From NCBI GenBank assembly GCA_002914845.1, contig JXTC01000287.1, forward strand, positions 259,628 to 323,627: DNA of 64,000 bases, written 5' to 3'. The DNA comes from Trema orientale. Lineage: Eukaryota > Streptophyta > Magnoliopsida > Rosales > Cannabaceae. The notes beneath the pieces are model-generated. The model was not told the DNA's origin. It was given only the letters and a program-made list of their open reading frames with translations, and searched no databases. Shown piece by piece: positions 46,434 through 59,145 of this stretch. Made by a program: the position numbers and the translations under genes. The number at the start of each line of letters is the position of its first letter. Position 1 is the stretch's first letter.

Positions 46434-46823
46434 CCTAAACACCAATCTTCTTTTCTGAGGGAAAGGCCTAAACACTAGTCTTAAAACTAAAAAGCAGTGG
46501 CAATGCCAATTTTTTCGAATTCATATCCTTATATCTACATCTATATCTAGAAGTTGAAACAAAAAGTCAAAACATGTACTAATAATATTCTTTTTTCAAA
46601 AATTAAAAAAAAAAAAATAAGATGCCAAAATTATATATTTATCTAAATGAAGTCAAACTAGAATATACTTAAAGCATATACTTGAGTTTAACGTGGTCCT
46701 GGTCGCATGTGATTCCTTCTCTTTAAATAAGTATAAATAATAATTAAAAGTCACAAACAGAACAATCAAAAAGCCGAGAAGAGAGGTTAGTCTAAGCCCA
46801 ACTATCAGCCTACCGGTATCACC
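46434..46823 (+). promoter_or_regulatory. Promoter and leader of GDPD copy 2
   Basis: TATA-type GTATAAATAA near 46731-46740 and a leader with AGAAGAGAGGTTAG homologous to that of copy 1. The start codon context is ATCACCATGG, close to the plant consensus. Confidence 0.55.
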
Positions 46824-46978
46824 ATGGCTTTCCCGCACTGTAAGCTCCATAACCTTATCTTAATCATCCTTTTTTTTTTTTGAATTCTGTCTTTCATATT
46901 TATCGATTCTCTGTAATGGGTTTCTCTTTAATGTTCCTGTTTCGAACGGATATTTCCTATAAATATTCCTACATGTAT

Positions 46979-47019
<41 letters not shown>

Positions 47020-50000
47020 TATACGTTCTTAGTTCTGAAAATGATGAAATGAAGTAAATAGTGAGTGGGGTGATGATCTTTTCAGGCGTTTTCCCAATTG
47101 GGTTGTTGTTATTACTCGTCGTTGGGTCCTCTGGAAGGCCTCTCTACCCGCTTCCGAGTAAATCCAGCCGTGGAAATAGACAGCCTCTGCAAACTTCTCG
47201 TCCGTACAACATTGCTCATCGAGGTTCTAATGGGGAGATTCCTGAAGAAACTGCGGCTGCATACATGGTACTTAATCTGATCATGCATTTCATGATCTCA
47301 TATCTCGTTATGACATTTCTCATTATTCGGTTTTAGGAACCCATTATTCATTTTTGTCGTTTTGCTTGACTGGTAGATAGACCCCATTAGACTTGGCCAA
47401 AACGGAAGAATTTGGGTAGTTCTTTTTTTTTTTTTAAAATGGGTTTTTTTGACCCCTTATGAGCCTTATTCTGAGTGAATGTGAACCTAAAACAGTGATG
47501 CTTTTCTTGTAGAGAGCTATTACAGAAGGTGCAGACTTCATTGAAACGGATATCCTATCTTCTAAAGATGGAGTTCTTATATGTTTCCATGATGTGACAC
47601 TTGATGTTACAACCAATATTGCACAACACAAGCATTTTGCAAATCGTAAAAGGACTTATGAAGTTCAAGGGGTCAATACTACTGGTTTTTTCACCGGTAT
47701 GTTAAAGCCCTTATGATATTTTAATGCTTTTTTGTTTAAGGCTCAAATGAGAACTGTTCATAGAGTGTTTGGTATCTTGTGTCATGTAACCTTAATGTAC
47801 AAAACCCCACAAATTTGAAATACTTGTGATTATACCTCAGTAGTATCATTGTATTTAGTTCCCTTTTCTCTCATCTGTATATTGTATACAATTTAGTTAA
47901 CTGAAGATTTTGACAGTCATTATACTTTTATGTAGTTGATTTCACGATAGAAGAACTGAAGTCCTTGCGGGTGAAGCAGAGGTATCCATTCCGTGATCAA
48001 CAATATAACGGTTAGTTCCTAGCTTTGGCAGAGACCTTCAAATGAATGTTTATATTTTGTTAACCTACTTACATTGAGCGGTAGTATCGCTACATGATAA
48101 ATGGGGAAAAAACAAAGTGATTGAGGTTTCTTGGATTGTTGAGAATTAACATGAATATTTTTCAACTGACTCAGGGATCCTAGGTTGTTGTCTAGAACAT
48201 GCTGTACATATGTTTTATGACATACTTATATAGACAGAACTGTTCTTTATGGTTTATTGTTCAGGAAAGTTTTCTATTATTACTTTCGAAGAGTTCATTG
48301 ATATTGCACTGGATGCTCCCAGAGTGGTCGGAATATATCCGGAGATAAAAAATCCAGTACTTATCAACCAGCACGTAAGTATCCTTCGAGCCATTAAATA
48401 AATGGATGTTCCATAACCCAATTGAGTTCGAATGAAGTAATATGCTTTTTGAATTTAAGCAAATTAGGTTATAAACTTAGGTATCATCCTGCAGATTTCT
48501 GATTTACCTCATTAGTTTTGTTCTTCCAGTGATGAACTTGATAGTTTAAGAAGTCTTATAGATTACTGTTTATATTAAAGTTAGACCTGTGACACTTATT
48601 GAAGTAAATGTCAAATTTACTGTAAGAAAACCTCAAACAAGAATGAGTTACTGTTTCGTGAATTCAAATTTTCACGTTTCACAGCTGAAACTTTTGTTTA
48701 TTTAACTTTTCCAATTCCTCCTATATTTGTACTTATAACGACAGGTGAAATGGCCAAATGGTAAGAAATTTGAGGACAAGTTTGTGGAGACACTTCAGAA
48801 GTATGGATACAAGGGTTCATATTTGTCCAAAGATTGGCTGAAACAACCTGCATTTATCCAGTCATTTGCTCCAACTTCACTTATACATATATCTAATCTC
48901 ACAGACTTGCCCAAGATTTTTTTGATTGATGATGTTACGATTCCAACTCAAGATACCAATCAGGTTCGTAATCTTGCTGTTTTCAGTGCCTAAATCTCCA
49001 TTAAACCAAATAGTCAATTCATTTGTTACCTCTGCAGATGTATAGCATAAGTTCTGTACTAAATTGGAATGTGTGTTTAATGATTGTCGGGCTGATTCCT
49101 TTAATTGGAAAAAGGTCCCTTCTCAGAGTCAGAATTTAAGAGTTTATATATATATATTATGGTATACCATAGATCATGACATTGCAAAGCCATAAATTGG
49201 TCACTGGCCAAGGATGCAAGGGATTTGTTTATTAAGCAATTCCGGTTAAACTTTTTTTTTTCAATCAGTTCTAAATTATCAAGATCTTCTGGTTAAACTC
49301 TTATTTTTGATTGAGATCATTTCTGAATCGTGCCTTCTGTTTCTGTAAATGGATGAGTAACAGCTGCAGAAGGTCATTAATAATACTCACCTTTCAGTTA
49401 GAAAAAGACAACTATAGATAAATCTTTTGTAGCAAAATTTGTTAACCTTGCATAGCAAAGACTTCATTATCTTCTAACTTTGAGCGAGAGTTGTTTATTA
49501 GACATTGATTCCTATCGTGTATTCAACCCAACTTACGGTTTGAACATGGCTCCCCTACAGAACTTAGCCCACTTCTCTGTAGTTTGCTTGTTGCCTGATT
49601 CTTTAATTCTAGTCTGTTTATGCTTATTCTTTTTTTTTTTTTTTTGACTTCTCCACATTCGTCTTTCTCACTGTATATGAAATCAATGAAATGCAGTCGT
49701 ATTGGGAAATTACCTCTGATCCTTACTTAGACTACATTAAGAACTATGTGGTGGGGATTGGACCTTGGAAGGATACAGTGGTCCCTGCAGTAAATAATTA
49801 TTTGCAAGAACCTACTGATCTTGTTGCCAGAGCACACGCTCACAACCTACAGGTACACTTTCTATCTTGATCTTTGTATTTCGGCCAAGCCAAATACTGG
49901 AGATATTTAGATGTAGAGAAAATAACTAGCCCTCTTTTTTTACTAATCCTTTGTACTAAGACAAAGAGGTATCATTACCAACAAATACGGCAGAAACTAT

Positions 50001-50618
50001 AGCGGGCCACCTTTTTTTTTTTGGGGGGCAACATTTTGGTTCATGGTAACTGCATTTATTGGTTGTGACATGAACATGTTCAATAATAGTAACTGTAGAC
50101 TAGGGTTTTGTATCTGAAAGCCAGTGAGCATTCGGAGATCAGCCCAAATTAGCTGGAAACGCTTGTTTATTATCTTTGCTTTATTTGGAGAAATGATGAG
50201 TTTGCTACTACAATTGCACGAAAGAAATAGATTAAGTAAATTGTGGGATATATCTGAAAACTTCTTCAACCAGACTTGTTTATATGCCCATCTCTATTTA
50301 CGTCCTGACGCTGCAAACGCATAAATTCATAAGTTTAAGTTTCCTCTAAATTGCTCCTTGACATGGTCAATGCAGGTGCATCCATACACTTATCGAAATG
50401 AGAACCAGTTCTTGCACCTGAACTTTCATGAAGACCCATATGTAGAGTACAATTTCTGGCTTAATCATATTGGAGTTGATGGACTCTTCACAGACTTCAC
50501 AGGCAGCCTTCACAATTTTCAGGAGTGGACATCCTCGCAGGAAAGGGACAAGAAGAGTGCATCTAAATTATTGCATGATATCGCATCAATGATAGCTACT
50601 TATAATAATAGGGTATAA
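46824..50618 (+). CDS. GDPD6: Glycerophosphodiester phosphodiesterase, tandem copy 2 (intact)
   Basis: Eight exons: 46824-46839, 47086-47267, 47513-47696, 47936-48010, 48265-48374, 48745-48963, 49697-49852, 50376-50618. All have GT-AG borders and compatible phases; 394 residues. The first exon is only 16 bases (MAFPH plus one base), which completes the signal peptide MAFPHCVFPIGLLLLLVVG. The GDPD barrel follows, with His50-Arg51 in AHRG, Glu77 and Asp79 in FIETD and His92 in CFHD as expected catalytic and metal-binding residues. The order DFTIEELKSLRVKQRYPFRD, GKFSIITFEEFI, RVVGIYPEIKNP, LNHIGVDGLFTDF is that of plant secreted GDPDs. In Arabidopsis this family acts in phosphate-starvation lipid turnover. 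The last exon adds 27 residues that copy 1 has lost. Exons 2-7 have identical lengths in both copies. Confidence 0.94.
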
Positions 50619-51748
50619 GACCAAACATACGCCTTTTGATCTGTCTTTTTTGTCGTCAATGCGCAACTTTTGTGGACAACTCTATTGAGATTCATTTATA
50701 AAAATGAGTATTTTCTGTTTTTTTTTTTTTTTTCTGTTTCTGTTTCACTGTTTGGGATCTGTGGTATTAATGGTGTTATTTGCTATTCACTGCTGTCAAG
50801 GTAATTTAGCCACAGTTGTGACTGCCTCCAACTTTGAAAGACGTCAATCTTGTACACTCGACTTCAACTTAAACGGCTAAGTAAAAGATGAAAGCAGATT
50901 ATGCAAGTCATGCACATTTGCCTAACAGCATTGCCTCTATTTACTCTTCCTTCATCTTCGGATGAAAATACTTCATATAGATATCATTAATTTGTAATAC
51001 AAGAATGAGAAGCAGCTAAGCATTGCCTGTAATGAACAAGATTTTTGTTAACTAGATATCTAGTTTCAATCCCTCCCATCCGTTACTGTATAAGCTCTCT
51101 TATAGAAGATTATTAATGTATTGTCCTCAAGTAATTTGAACAAATCTGAATTAGAATAGGCATATGAATCATTTGTCTGGGTCAATCTGGGATTGATTCT
51201 CTTTCCCACGAATTGCATACGCATTTTCCACATCTATTCATTCTTGAATCTCTACTGCCAAAAGGTTACTGGTTAAATATTGTGCTGAGCGACATTTTTT
51301 GCCATTGCCTATGGAACAATGATAGTTTAAAGCATAGTGCTTTGCATTAGATTGCTAAATTCAAGCGAATGAATTTGTAAGAGTCACCACTAATTGGCAT
51401 TCTTGAATGCACTTTCCATTTGCCAGCAAGTAGTCTTTGCTCAACAGAGACAAACTGCACGCTGACGTATCATCATCCATCCATAGAAAGGCTACTCATT
51501 TACAAGTCAACCAAAGAGAGATTATATAGGAAAATCACTAATTTTTTACACAACTGCATTGCAAAATAACTAAGCCACTGGTTTCGATCTGAAGATTAGA
51601 CATTATGTGCAAAAGGCACACAAACCAACATTCTATAATCAAACGAACTTAAGACTTCCTCAATCTGCAAAAAGAACTACCAGTATCTTATGCGGAAGGT
51701 ATATTAGCCAAAGACTGATATCTTCATTAGCTAACCAAATGAGCAGCA
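50619..51748. other. 3-prime flanks of GDPD copy 2 and RPA70, no further gene
   Basis: The two genes converge. The left part is the duplicated GDPD 3-prime flank, up to about 51490. The rest is RPA70 3-prime sequence. Confidence 0.6.
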
Positions 51749-54700
51749 TCAGGAAGCTCTCATCTTTGATATCTCCTCTAGCAAAAATCTTGATTCAGCA
51801 GCAAAATCAACAGGAGCCATAGCTCTGACTGTTATCCTTTGCCTCTTCTCATTGTTGTACTCATTTTGAGAAACACTGATCCGGAAAAGATGAGGAACCC
51901 AGGTAGCTTGTTTCAAGCTTAGTTCGTACAAGTTCTCCTCTCCCTCCTAAAGACCCCCAAAAAAAAATGATGGAAATTAAGATCAGTTTCCACTGATATA
52001 TACTTCAAGCTTATAAGTTCGTAGTTGTAAAGACAGTATACCTGAGATTTTAGTTTATCAAGCTCATCTGCCGAACACCCAATGATCCTCTCTGCCTCTT
52101 CATTAAATGCTGAGATGTAAGCGTCACTACTTGCATCTGAAGCTTTCACTACAAGGATGTATCTGAGAAGGAAAAAGAAGAAATGACATCAGAGATTCAG
52201 GAGAGTCACTATAAAGCTCAAGCAGAAAATAGTGATAAGAACAGGTTCAGGAAGTCATGCCTTAAGCTGCACTCTTCATCATTCTTCTGGCATCCTTCAC
52301 ACCAGTAACCAGAACCAATAGCCTCTGTGACTTTCTTGTTACAAGTTTTGCAAGCCCGATACCACATTGTCTGATCAGACCTGATGGAACTTATATATGC
52401 TTTGATGCTGAAAAATACAGGCTGCAAAAAAGGGACAAATCAATGTCATTATACATAAAATTAACTAAGTCATTATTCTATTTCAACAGTGCTACAGAAA
52501 TTTCTTCACAAGTCGTCTCATCTCTTTCCAGATAAACCATTTTCAAAAGCTTATTTAACTAAGAACTATATCTTTTGTGGTAAGAGCTGATAATATACCT
52601 TATCCTCGCCCAAGGATGGGTTTCCTGTTATATGAGACAGGGAGACTCTGTCAGAGTACATGGATCTTGCTCCGTTCCTGGCTGATGGGCTCATACCAGT
52701 GCTAACAGAAGCCATCAAGGTCCCTTTGCCTTCTGAATCATACCTGCAAACAAATTAAGAATACATTTAAATCACTGGATACAGAAGGAAAGAAGAGAAG
52801 ATAACAACTAGCTCTGACAATAACTTACCAAGATCTCAGTTTCTTGGCTTCAGGTATATCTGGATTTACCAGTAGCATGCTCCTGCTTAGTGTTGACATA
52901 GACAGACCTACAACAAGGAGTAAAGTGCCACATAAGAGTAGGGACCTTCAATCTGTTTTACTTCTGAACAAACATGCACTCAAAAAACTCTTCCATCTTA
53001 AAAACTTTTAGCTACCTTGAAAATCTCCAACTTTGAGAGACTTAATAGCAACCACAGGAGATTGATCGGCAATATCCAGCAATTCCTGGCCTACAGTCGT
53101 TGCAAGCTCATTCCACAAAGAAACCACAACGGTCTTTTTACTGCAATTCAAACGACCACAATGTAAAAGACCTCAATAAATAAAACAGCAATAATTGCCA
53201 TTCAGAAAAGGTATACACACTTACCTCTCATCAGCAATTGTTATATCACGCTTTGGAATACTCTCATTGTTGCTTTTCCTTCTGATGCTCATTGTAGGAG
53301 ACACATTTTGAACAATCCCAATAACATCTTCAAACATGGAACAAAAACGACCATTACAAAAACTGAAAAAATTTACAGAGTTGAAAGGATTCCAGGAAAG
53401 GATTCTTACCTACAAGCTCCTTCCCATTAACATATGGACCCAACATCTCGATTGGGACAAAGTTATATTTTGTTTCAGGAACAAAAGCTGCTTCATTACT
53501 TACTTCTTCCACTTCAGAATTCTCATTCAAAGTCATTTCATAATCATTTTGCACTGTCTTAAACTGCTTGTTAGCAACTCTTAGAGTTCCCTTTGAAATA
53601 TAGTACACCTTCCCCAATTGAAACTTGTCATAGAACTTTCTTGCAGCTTCATTAAACATAGTTGCTTGAATTTGGGTTCCCTGTAAAAATTAACTCAAAA
53701 ATCAGAATCAAACACTGGACAAGTTATATTACGTTGGGCAGGTAACCAGACAAACAAGTTTTTAGCTTACGTCTTCATCTGTCAACTCCACATTAAAAAC
53801 GCATCCTTCACCTCTCGCATTCTTATATGTACGCATGGTTCCCTTATTTGTAACACGGACCTTGATTGTCCAACTTCCTTGATAAGGATTCAAAGAAACA
53901 AGAGGATGAACTCTGCGTGTCATGGCCATTCGTCCAGCTGGGGCCATACTGAAATTTACAACAAAAGAAAAAGATTAGTTGACAGAAACTTAGACATAAT
54001 TTCCATGAAATAAAAGCAGTCCACTTTAAAATTTCACGCGGTCGAGTACAAAATACTCACTTCCCGTGCTGCTCATGAACGATTTGAGCAGCGGATTTAG
54101 CAATGATTTCCTGCTTTGGCTTTAAGAAAATGCCAGCATCCTCTCTTTTCACCTCACTCTTGATTGCAAACTCTTGCTTGGGTTTCAGGAGAATGCCAGT
54201 TTCTTCACTTCTGACCTCGGTCTTAATCTCCATTTCAAGCGCGGGAGAGACCGCCTCACACTTTGTAACAATGACATACCTGTAAATAGTGGAACAATTA
54301 CCACAACCAAAAATTACAATGTGAACAGAACAATCAGATTCAACACTTACAAAAGGGGGTCATACTTATTATACAAAACCATTGGAACCATTACTCACTT
54401 TTCGGACTTGCTCGGAATGTCATTCAGCGAATAATCAAGAATGCGAATAAGACCCAGATTCTGAATGTCTCCTGAGATAACCTGAGGAGTCAGGTGTGAT
54501 GGGAGAATTCCCTTTAGCTTCTTTTTCCCATCAGTCGCAGTAAACCTACAAGAAAAGTTTCACAGATAGACGTCACATCCAAAAGTGGAGAACTTCAAAA
54601 CTGATTGACCAATACAGCAATAAAAGCTCAGCTCAGTCTCCTCGGTGAAACTCTCTGCCTTTTAAACTTCAATATTTTCCCTTTTAATAAAAGAGGTACA

Positions 54701-55162
54701 TACCCAATGGATTCAAGTCAGATCCCAAGGTCTAAATAACCTGATCTACTCATTTCAGGTTGCTAGCAAGAAAACCCATTTGATTAACACAATAAGCCAA
54801 GAAAACCCACAAATTTTTTCTCTGTTTCATTTTTTTTTTTTTTTAAGAAAAAAAAGGGAACTAAAATATTAGAGCAAGTAGTGAGATTGGAAAATCATAA
54901 AGAATGGTAATTGATAAGCGGAAATAAGACCCACCAAACAGTAATGAAAAAGCACCAAGATTATTAAACAGATCCAGTTCATGGACTAAAAACCTCTACC
55001 GCAAAATAACGATTCAGTAAATGAAACTCACATGTATCGGTTGCCCTTGGAGGTGAGATCAAGGACCTGGACGACGATCTCCGGCATCTCGGTGGAGGTG
55101 TCCGGTGAAGGGTTGGCCAGTATGGTCGAAATGGCATCTGGGCTCACTGTTTTCATCGCCAT
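51749..55162 (-). CDS. RPA1B: Replication protein A 70-kDa subunit (RPA1)
   Basis: Twelve exons on the minus strand: 55162-55032, 54545-54399, 54279-54061, 53948-53771, 53680-53410, 53327-53225, 53140-53016, 52907-52829, 52743-52599, 52421-52261, 52162-52042, 51946-51749; 625 residues, all phases agree. RPA70 binds single-stranded DNA in replication, repair and recombination as part of a nuclear trimer. Seen here: an N-terminal OB fold (PEIVVQVLDL, YMFTATDGKKKLKGIL), a linker (about 104-160) with a 21-residue tandem repeat, central OB folds (SLNPYQGSWTIKVRVTNKG, GEGCVFNVEL, VIGIVQNVSP) and a C-terminal fold with a zinc ribbon C490-X2-C493-X13-C507-X2-C510. Intron 10 begins with GC at 52260-52259, not GT; every other border is GT-AG. 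RPA70B rather than other paralogues follows from synteny. Start is the first of two close ATGs. Confidence 0.95.
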
Positions 55163-56585
55163 TGTAGTCTACCACTACTCTCTCTGGTTCTCCTTCTCTT
55201 TTCTCTCTCTCTCTCTCTCTCTAGAAAACAAAGCAAGAAGAGGATGAAATGGAAGTAGAGAGTAGAGAGAGAAAGAGAGAATGGGATCTGAGAAATGAGA
55301 AGTGGGTTTTGTAATGGTGGTGGGTGGAGAACAAGAAGGCGGGAAGTTTTGGGTTTTGGTTTGGGCGAGCGCAGCCATCTTTTCTCTAATTATTTTCCCG
55401 CAACTCTTTTCATTTTTCAAAAATATAATATTACTTTTCTTTCCTCCTCTTTTTTTTTTTTTTTGTATTTTTGTTTGGCGCCAAAATTCTGAAAACAAAT
55501 TTGTTTGCGGGTCTTTTATTCATATTTGTCTTTCTCTGGCGCCAAGCCGAGCGTATTCTTTCTTCCGCAATTACCTTTATGCCCCTTTCACCAATTTTGT
55601 TTTGTTTTTTTTTCTTTTTTAACCTTTTTTTAATGGGCCAAGCCCTAATGACCGTCGTCCGTCTGTTATCTCTCCCCCCCCCAAAAAAAAAAAGACTGGA
55701 ATTATACCGAGAGAATTACCGAGATTTTATTTTTAAAAAAATTCTCAGGTATGGAATTTATTATAAGAATGTGATTGTCCTTATCAACTTAGTTATTTTG
55801 ATTTTAATGATTGTTGTTTGTATAAATTTGAATTAGAATATTTCCCTCGACCAAAAAAAAAATTTTGAATTGGATTATTATTTTAATATTCTTATACGTA
55901 TGACAGTTTTCTAATTTTAAGTAGGTTAAGAGAAAAAAAAATAACATATATATTATATATGTTTACATTATGAAACCAAAATTAACGATGCCCAAACTTA
56001 TCAAATACATAGCTTTAAAACGATCAAACTAATTCGGTTTAGTTTAGTTTCTTCTAAATTTTTATACCGTCCAAATAGACTTGAACTTATTTGGTTTCAA
56101 ACCAATCATTTTAGTACCCTAAGAAAAGGCATATGTATATATATAGAATATTTGAATGAGAAATTTTTAAATAATTTTCTACTTATTTTTAAGTAATTAT
56201 CAAAAATGTTTATGACATGGTTTTCGTTTATCAATCATTATACAGAAAGCATTATGTTTTATGGATTTTAAAAAAAAAAAAAAAATTGAGGGATGGATGA
56301 TTATACAATATTCTGATTATCATCTTTACTAAATTATTATAATGTTTTATTTTAAAATTGAAGAATTAATTGTCTTTTGATAACCAACTGTGTAAGTTTT
56401 CTATCTACTTTTCTTTGTAATCTGGATAAACTAAAATCGAAGAATAAAAATTATGCTTAATGCAATGTCGTAGTGGAAATAAGAGATCGGAAATGGAACC
56501 TCGAATAGATTATGCAACTATTGCTAACCAATAATAATAACTTGTACAACACAATTTACTACAATCTATTAAACAATGCACAAGC
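55163..56585. other. RPA70 upstream region and intergenic, no gene seen
   Basis: A short CT tract (55198-55221) and GGCGCCAAAATTC / TGGCGCCAAG near 55478 and 55538 lie in the likely RPA70 promoter. TTTGGCGCC and TTGGCGCCA resemble E2F sites (TTTSSCGC), which commonly control replication genes in plants. Confidence 0.4.
55478..55550. promoter_or_regulatory. Pair of E2F-like sites upstream of RPA70
   Basis: TTTGGCGCCAAAA at about 55474-55486 is a palindromic match to the E2F/DP consensus, and CTGGCGCCAAG follows at about 55537-55547. They lie 310-390 bases upstream of the RPA70 start. E2F control of RPA genes is well known in plants, so S-phase regulation is likely. Confidence 0.55.
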
Positions 56586-56935
56586 GTTTTTTTTTTTTTT
56601 TCTTTTTTTGGGAATATGAAAGAGGACATTTATTTAAGACAAGGAGGATAAGCACTCTAAAACAGTGTCTGAAATATAATATGAAACATGAATAAACCAG
56701 ACACATTCAGAAAAACTAGTAAAAGCAAAACGAGCCAAGGTATGTGGTACTTTATTTCTTCGGCGAGGAAAGAAATGTAGCTAACATTACCCAACAAAGA
56801 CAAAAGATGTAAGATATAAAAAATAATACTACTCTCTATCAAGATGAAGGAGGGGGTTACGAATCGCATCAATAACCAGACTAGCATCCGACTCCGTAAG
56901 GAAATATGGTCGAGTTAAGTTATGGACACTAATTT
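56586..56935 (-). pseudogene. 5-prime-truncated LINE RNase H end
   Basis: Minus strand: TESDASLVIDAIRN, then after a frameshift NVSYISFLRRRNKVPHTLAR and FSECVW, then SDTVLECLSS and stop: the closing part of a plant LINE RNase H domain. It is followed by an A-rich tail (T-run at 56586-56610 on the plus strand). Inactive. Confidence 0.65.
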
Positions 56936-57522
56936 GTTTATCCCCAATCAAGTGACAATTAATTTGCCAAAATTTCAGTTGGAAAAATGATATTTCTTTA
57001 TACTGACAATTAATTACCAATTTCTAATTGAATAAAATGTACATAACTAAGTTCATATTATATTTTCCCCACACCCCAAAAAAAAAAAAAAACATCTATG
57101 TTATTAACCACTTAATACATAATATAAGGTACATAACTAATACTCATTGTATTATGATTGGAATTTGGTATTAAAGAATTTGCTTTATGTGGGGAAGAAA
57201 GCAAGAATTGGTTGATTATCAATGTGAACTTCAATAGAACATTCAATTCTGATATGTTTGTGTCCGTCAGCACTACAATAACAATATGATTCCTTTATTT
57301 AGAACTCCAGATGAATAATCAAATAAACAAAAGGAATATCTGAATTTCATTACATGAATAAGGTGGAAAGAATTCCATGTTGCCTTTTTGGATAACACAT
57401 GAGCTACAAACTAACAATTTGCAATAACGTAACTTGGGGTGTCTGACAACTATGCTAACTAAGTTAATATTATACACAACTCTCCTGGGATCTCAAAGAT
57501 AAGAGATTTTTTTTTTTTTTTT

Positions 57523-59145
57523 TCAAGAACAGAATGGACGAAAACAAGAGAAGCAAGATAACCATTTGTTCTGCTGATCGAACAGTCGGTTTGCTCTAGG
57601 GGTGCCAGCTGCAACTGGTGTTGCTTTAGGCGTCTCCCGCCGTGAATGCTGCGCTTGCTTTCCTCCTCCTGCCTTCAGTGACACACTTTCTCCTGTCAAT
57701 CTTCATTTAGCAAGAAATAGATTCAGTTGTTTTGCTCATATGTAGCATTCAATCACGATGAAAACGGGCATAAAAAGTCAACACAGACTCAGGTTCATTA
57801 GAGTATGCAAGTTGATGATTTAAAAAAGCACAAGTCCTTTAATGGCTATAAGCAGAAAACTATATATCCATCAGATCTAAGAAATCAAATCAAAGTTTAT
57901 GTAATTCAAATTTGTTGGCTTGTATGTGCCCTGCATTATCCTCTTATGTCCATGATTAACTATGCAACTTCCCATGCCATCAAACCTGAGTGTCTTAAAA
58001 TACTATGCAACAATATTGGAGAAGTAAAAAAACAAGAGGGTTTCTAAGAGTAAATGTTAAACAATTTTGATTATAAGCAGAAACGACAAATCGAAAAAAG
58101 CTTACATGGGAAATGCAAAAGATTTTGTGCTGTCATCCGGATGGCGAGAAATCCTGGATGATGGATATCCTTCCTTGACAGGAGATGATGCATCATCCTC
58201 TCTATCCCTATTATCAGCGGTTTCCCTTATGACTTCTCTCATTGTTTCTGCAGCTTTTGCTTCATTGACTTGAGAACTGTTTTGGCCGATCTGAGCTGGT
58301 CTATTATTGTTATTACTCAATGGGGGTTGGTAACTTGACAAGTCCATTAATGGACCAGACATGGATAAGTCACCAGGCTTCCCCAGCTCTCCTGATTTAC
58401 CTAACCAAATCAATTGGTCTCTATTAAAACTCATGTTCCCCATGTGAATGCTGAAAAGGGATTCATTGGAAGTGGTACTCCACTCCATTGGAGCCGTCGA
58501 TTTCGTTCTAGCAAAGACATAGGATGGAATCCTATATCCAGAGGAATTACTATCTGCGGGCCTCTCCATCACCTGAGTTGGAGGAAACTGTGTTGTTGAA
58601 CCGTTACTGCCCGGTTTTGGTGGAGATCCCACCAATTCATGACTCCGCTGCTGGGTTGTAGGCCCAGAGATGACTCGAATCTCCTCAGGTTTTGGCGCCA
58701 TTTGAGTATCCTCACGTTCACTTTCAGTTTCAGTGATTTTGAAGGTGACTTTAGGGGAACATTGAGACACAGGGGGTGAAACTTCAGCTTCAATAGAAGT
58801 TGTAGCGGGAATTGTACTCGAATCACAGCTTTTTCTGCTCATATTTCCATCTCCTGTATTTTGGACTGCCTGATTTGGTTCGGACTTCAAAGATGTTGAG
58901 TCACTGTCCTCATCATCTGTCTGGGAGACAATAGAGCCTAAGGGGGATGTGGGGGTTTCATTTTCACTGAGTTGGAAACAGTTTTCGGAAGAAGATTCAG
59001 ATGACGATGATGATGATGATCTCGATGAGGCGGAGCGGTTTAGTTGTTGCTCTGTTGTAGCAGAATCAACACCTTCAACAGTAGTTGAGGTGGAAGAGTC
59101 TTTTCTCAAATCACCATTAGTTTCAGTATCATGTCCAGAGTCCAT
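57523..59145 (-). CDS. Serine-rich conserved plant protein of unknown function
   Basis: Two exons: 59145-58106 (346 codons plus two bases, donor CCCAT|GTAAGC) and 57700-57523 (acceptor GAAG|ATTGAC, chosen because it alone keeps the frame and gives FAFPILTGESVSLK), 405 residues. The N-terminal 120 residues are Ser/Thr/Glu-rich with a run of serines, probably disordered. The middle has a well-formed block, YRIPSYVFARTKS then SNESLFSIHMGNMSFNRDQ, which looks like the conserved core. The C-terminus NKWLSCFSCFRPFCS is Cys-rich and could be lipid-modified or bind metal (inference). No catalytic domain. I recognise the style of a plant-specific family but cannot name its function. Short minus-strand frames inside are shadows. 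Confidence 0.82.

Noticed and set aside
55175-55836. Several overlapping 65-120-codon frames upstream of RPA70
   Set aside because: Composition-driven openings with poly-Phe/Lys runs; the region looks like promoter.
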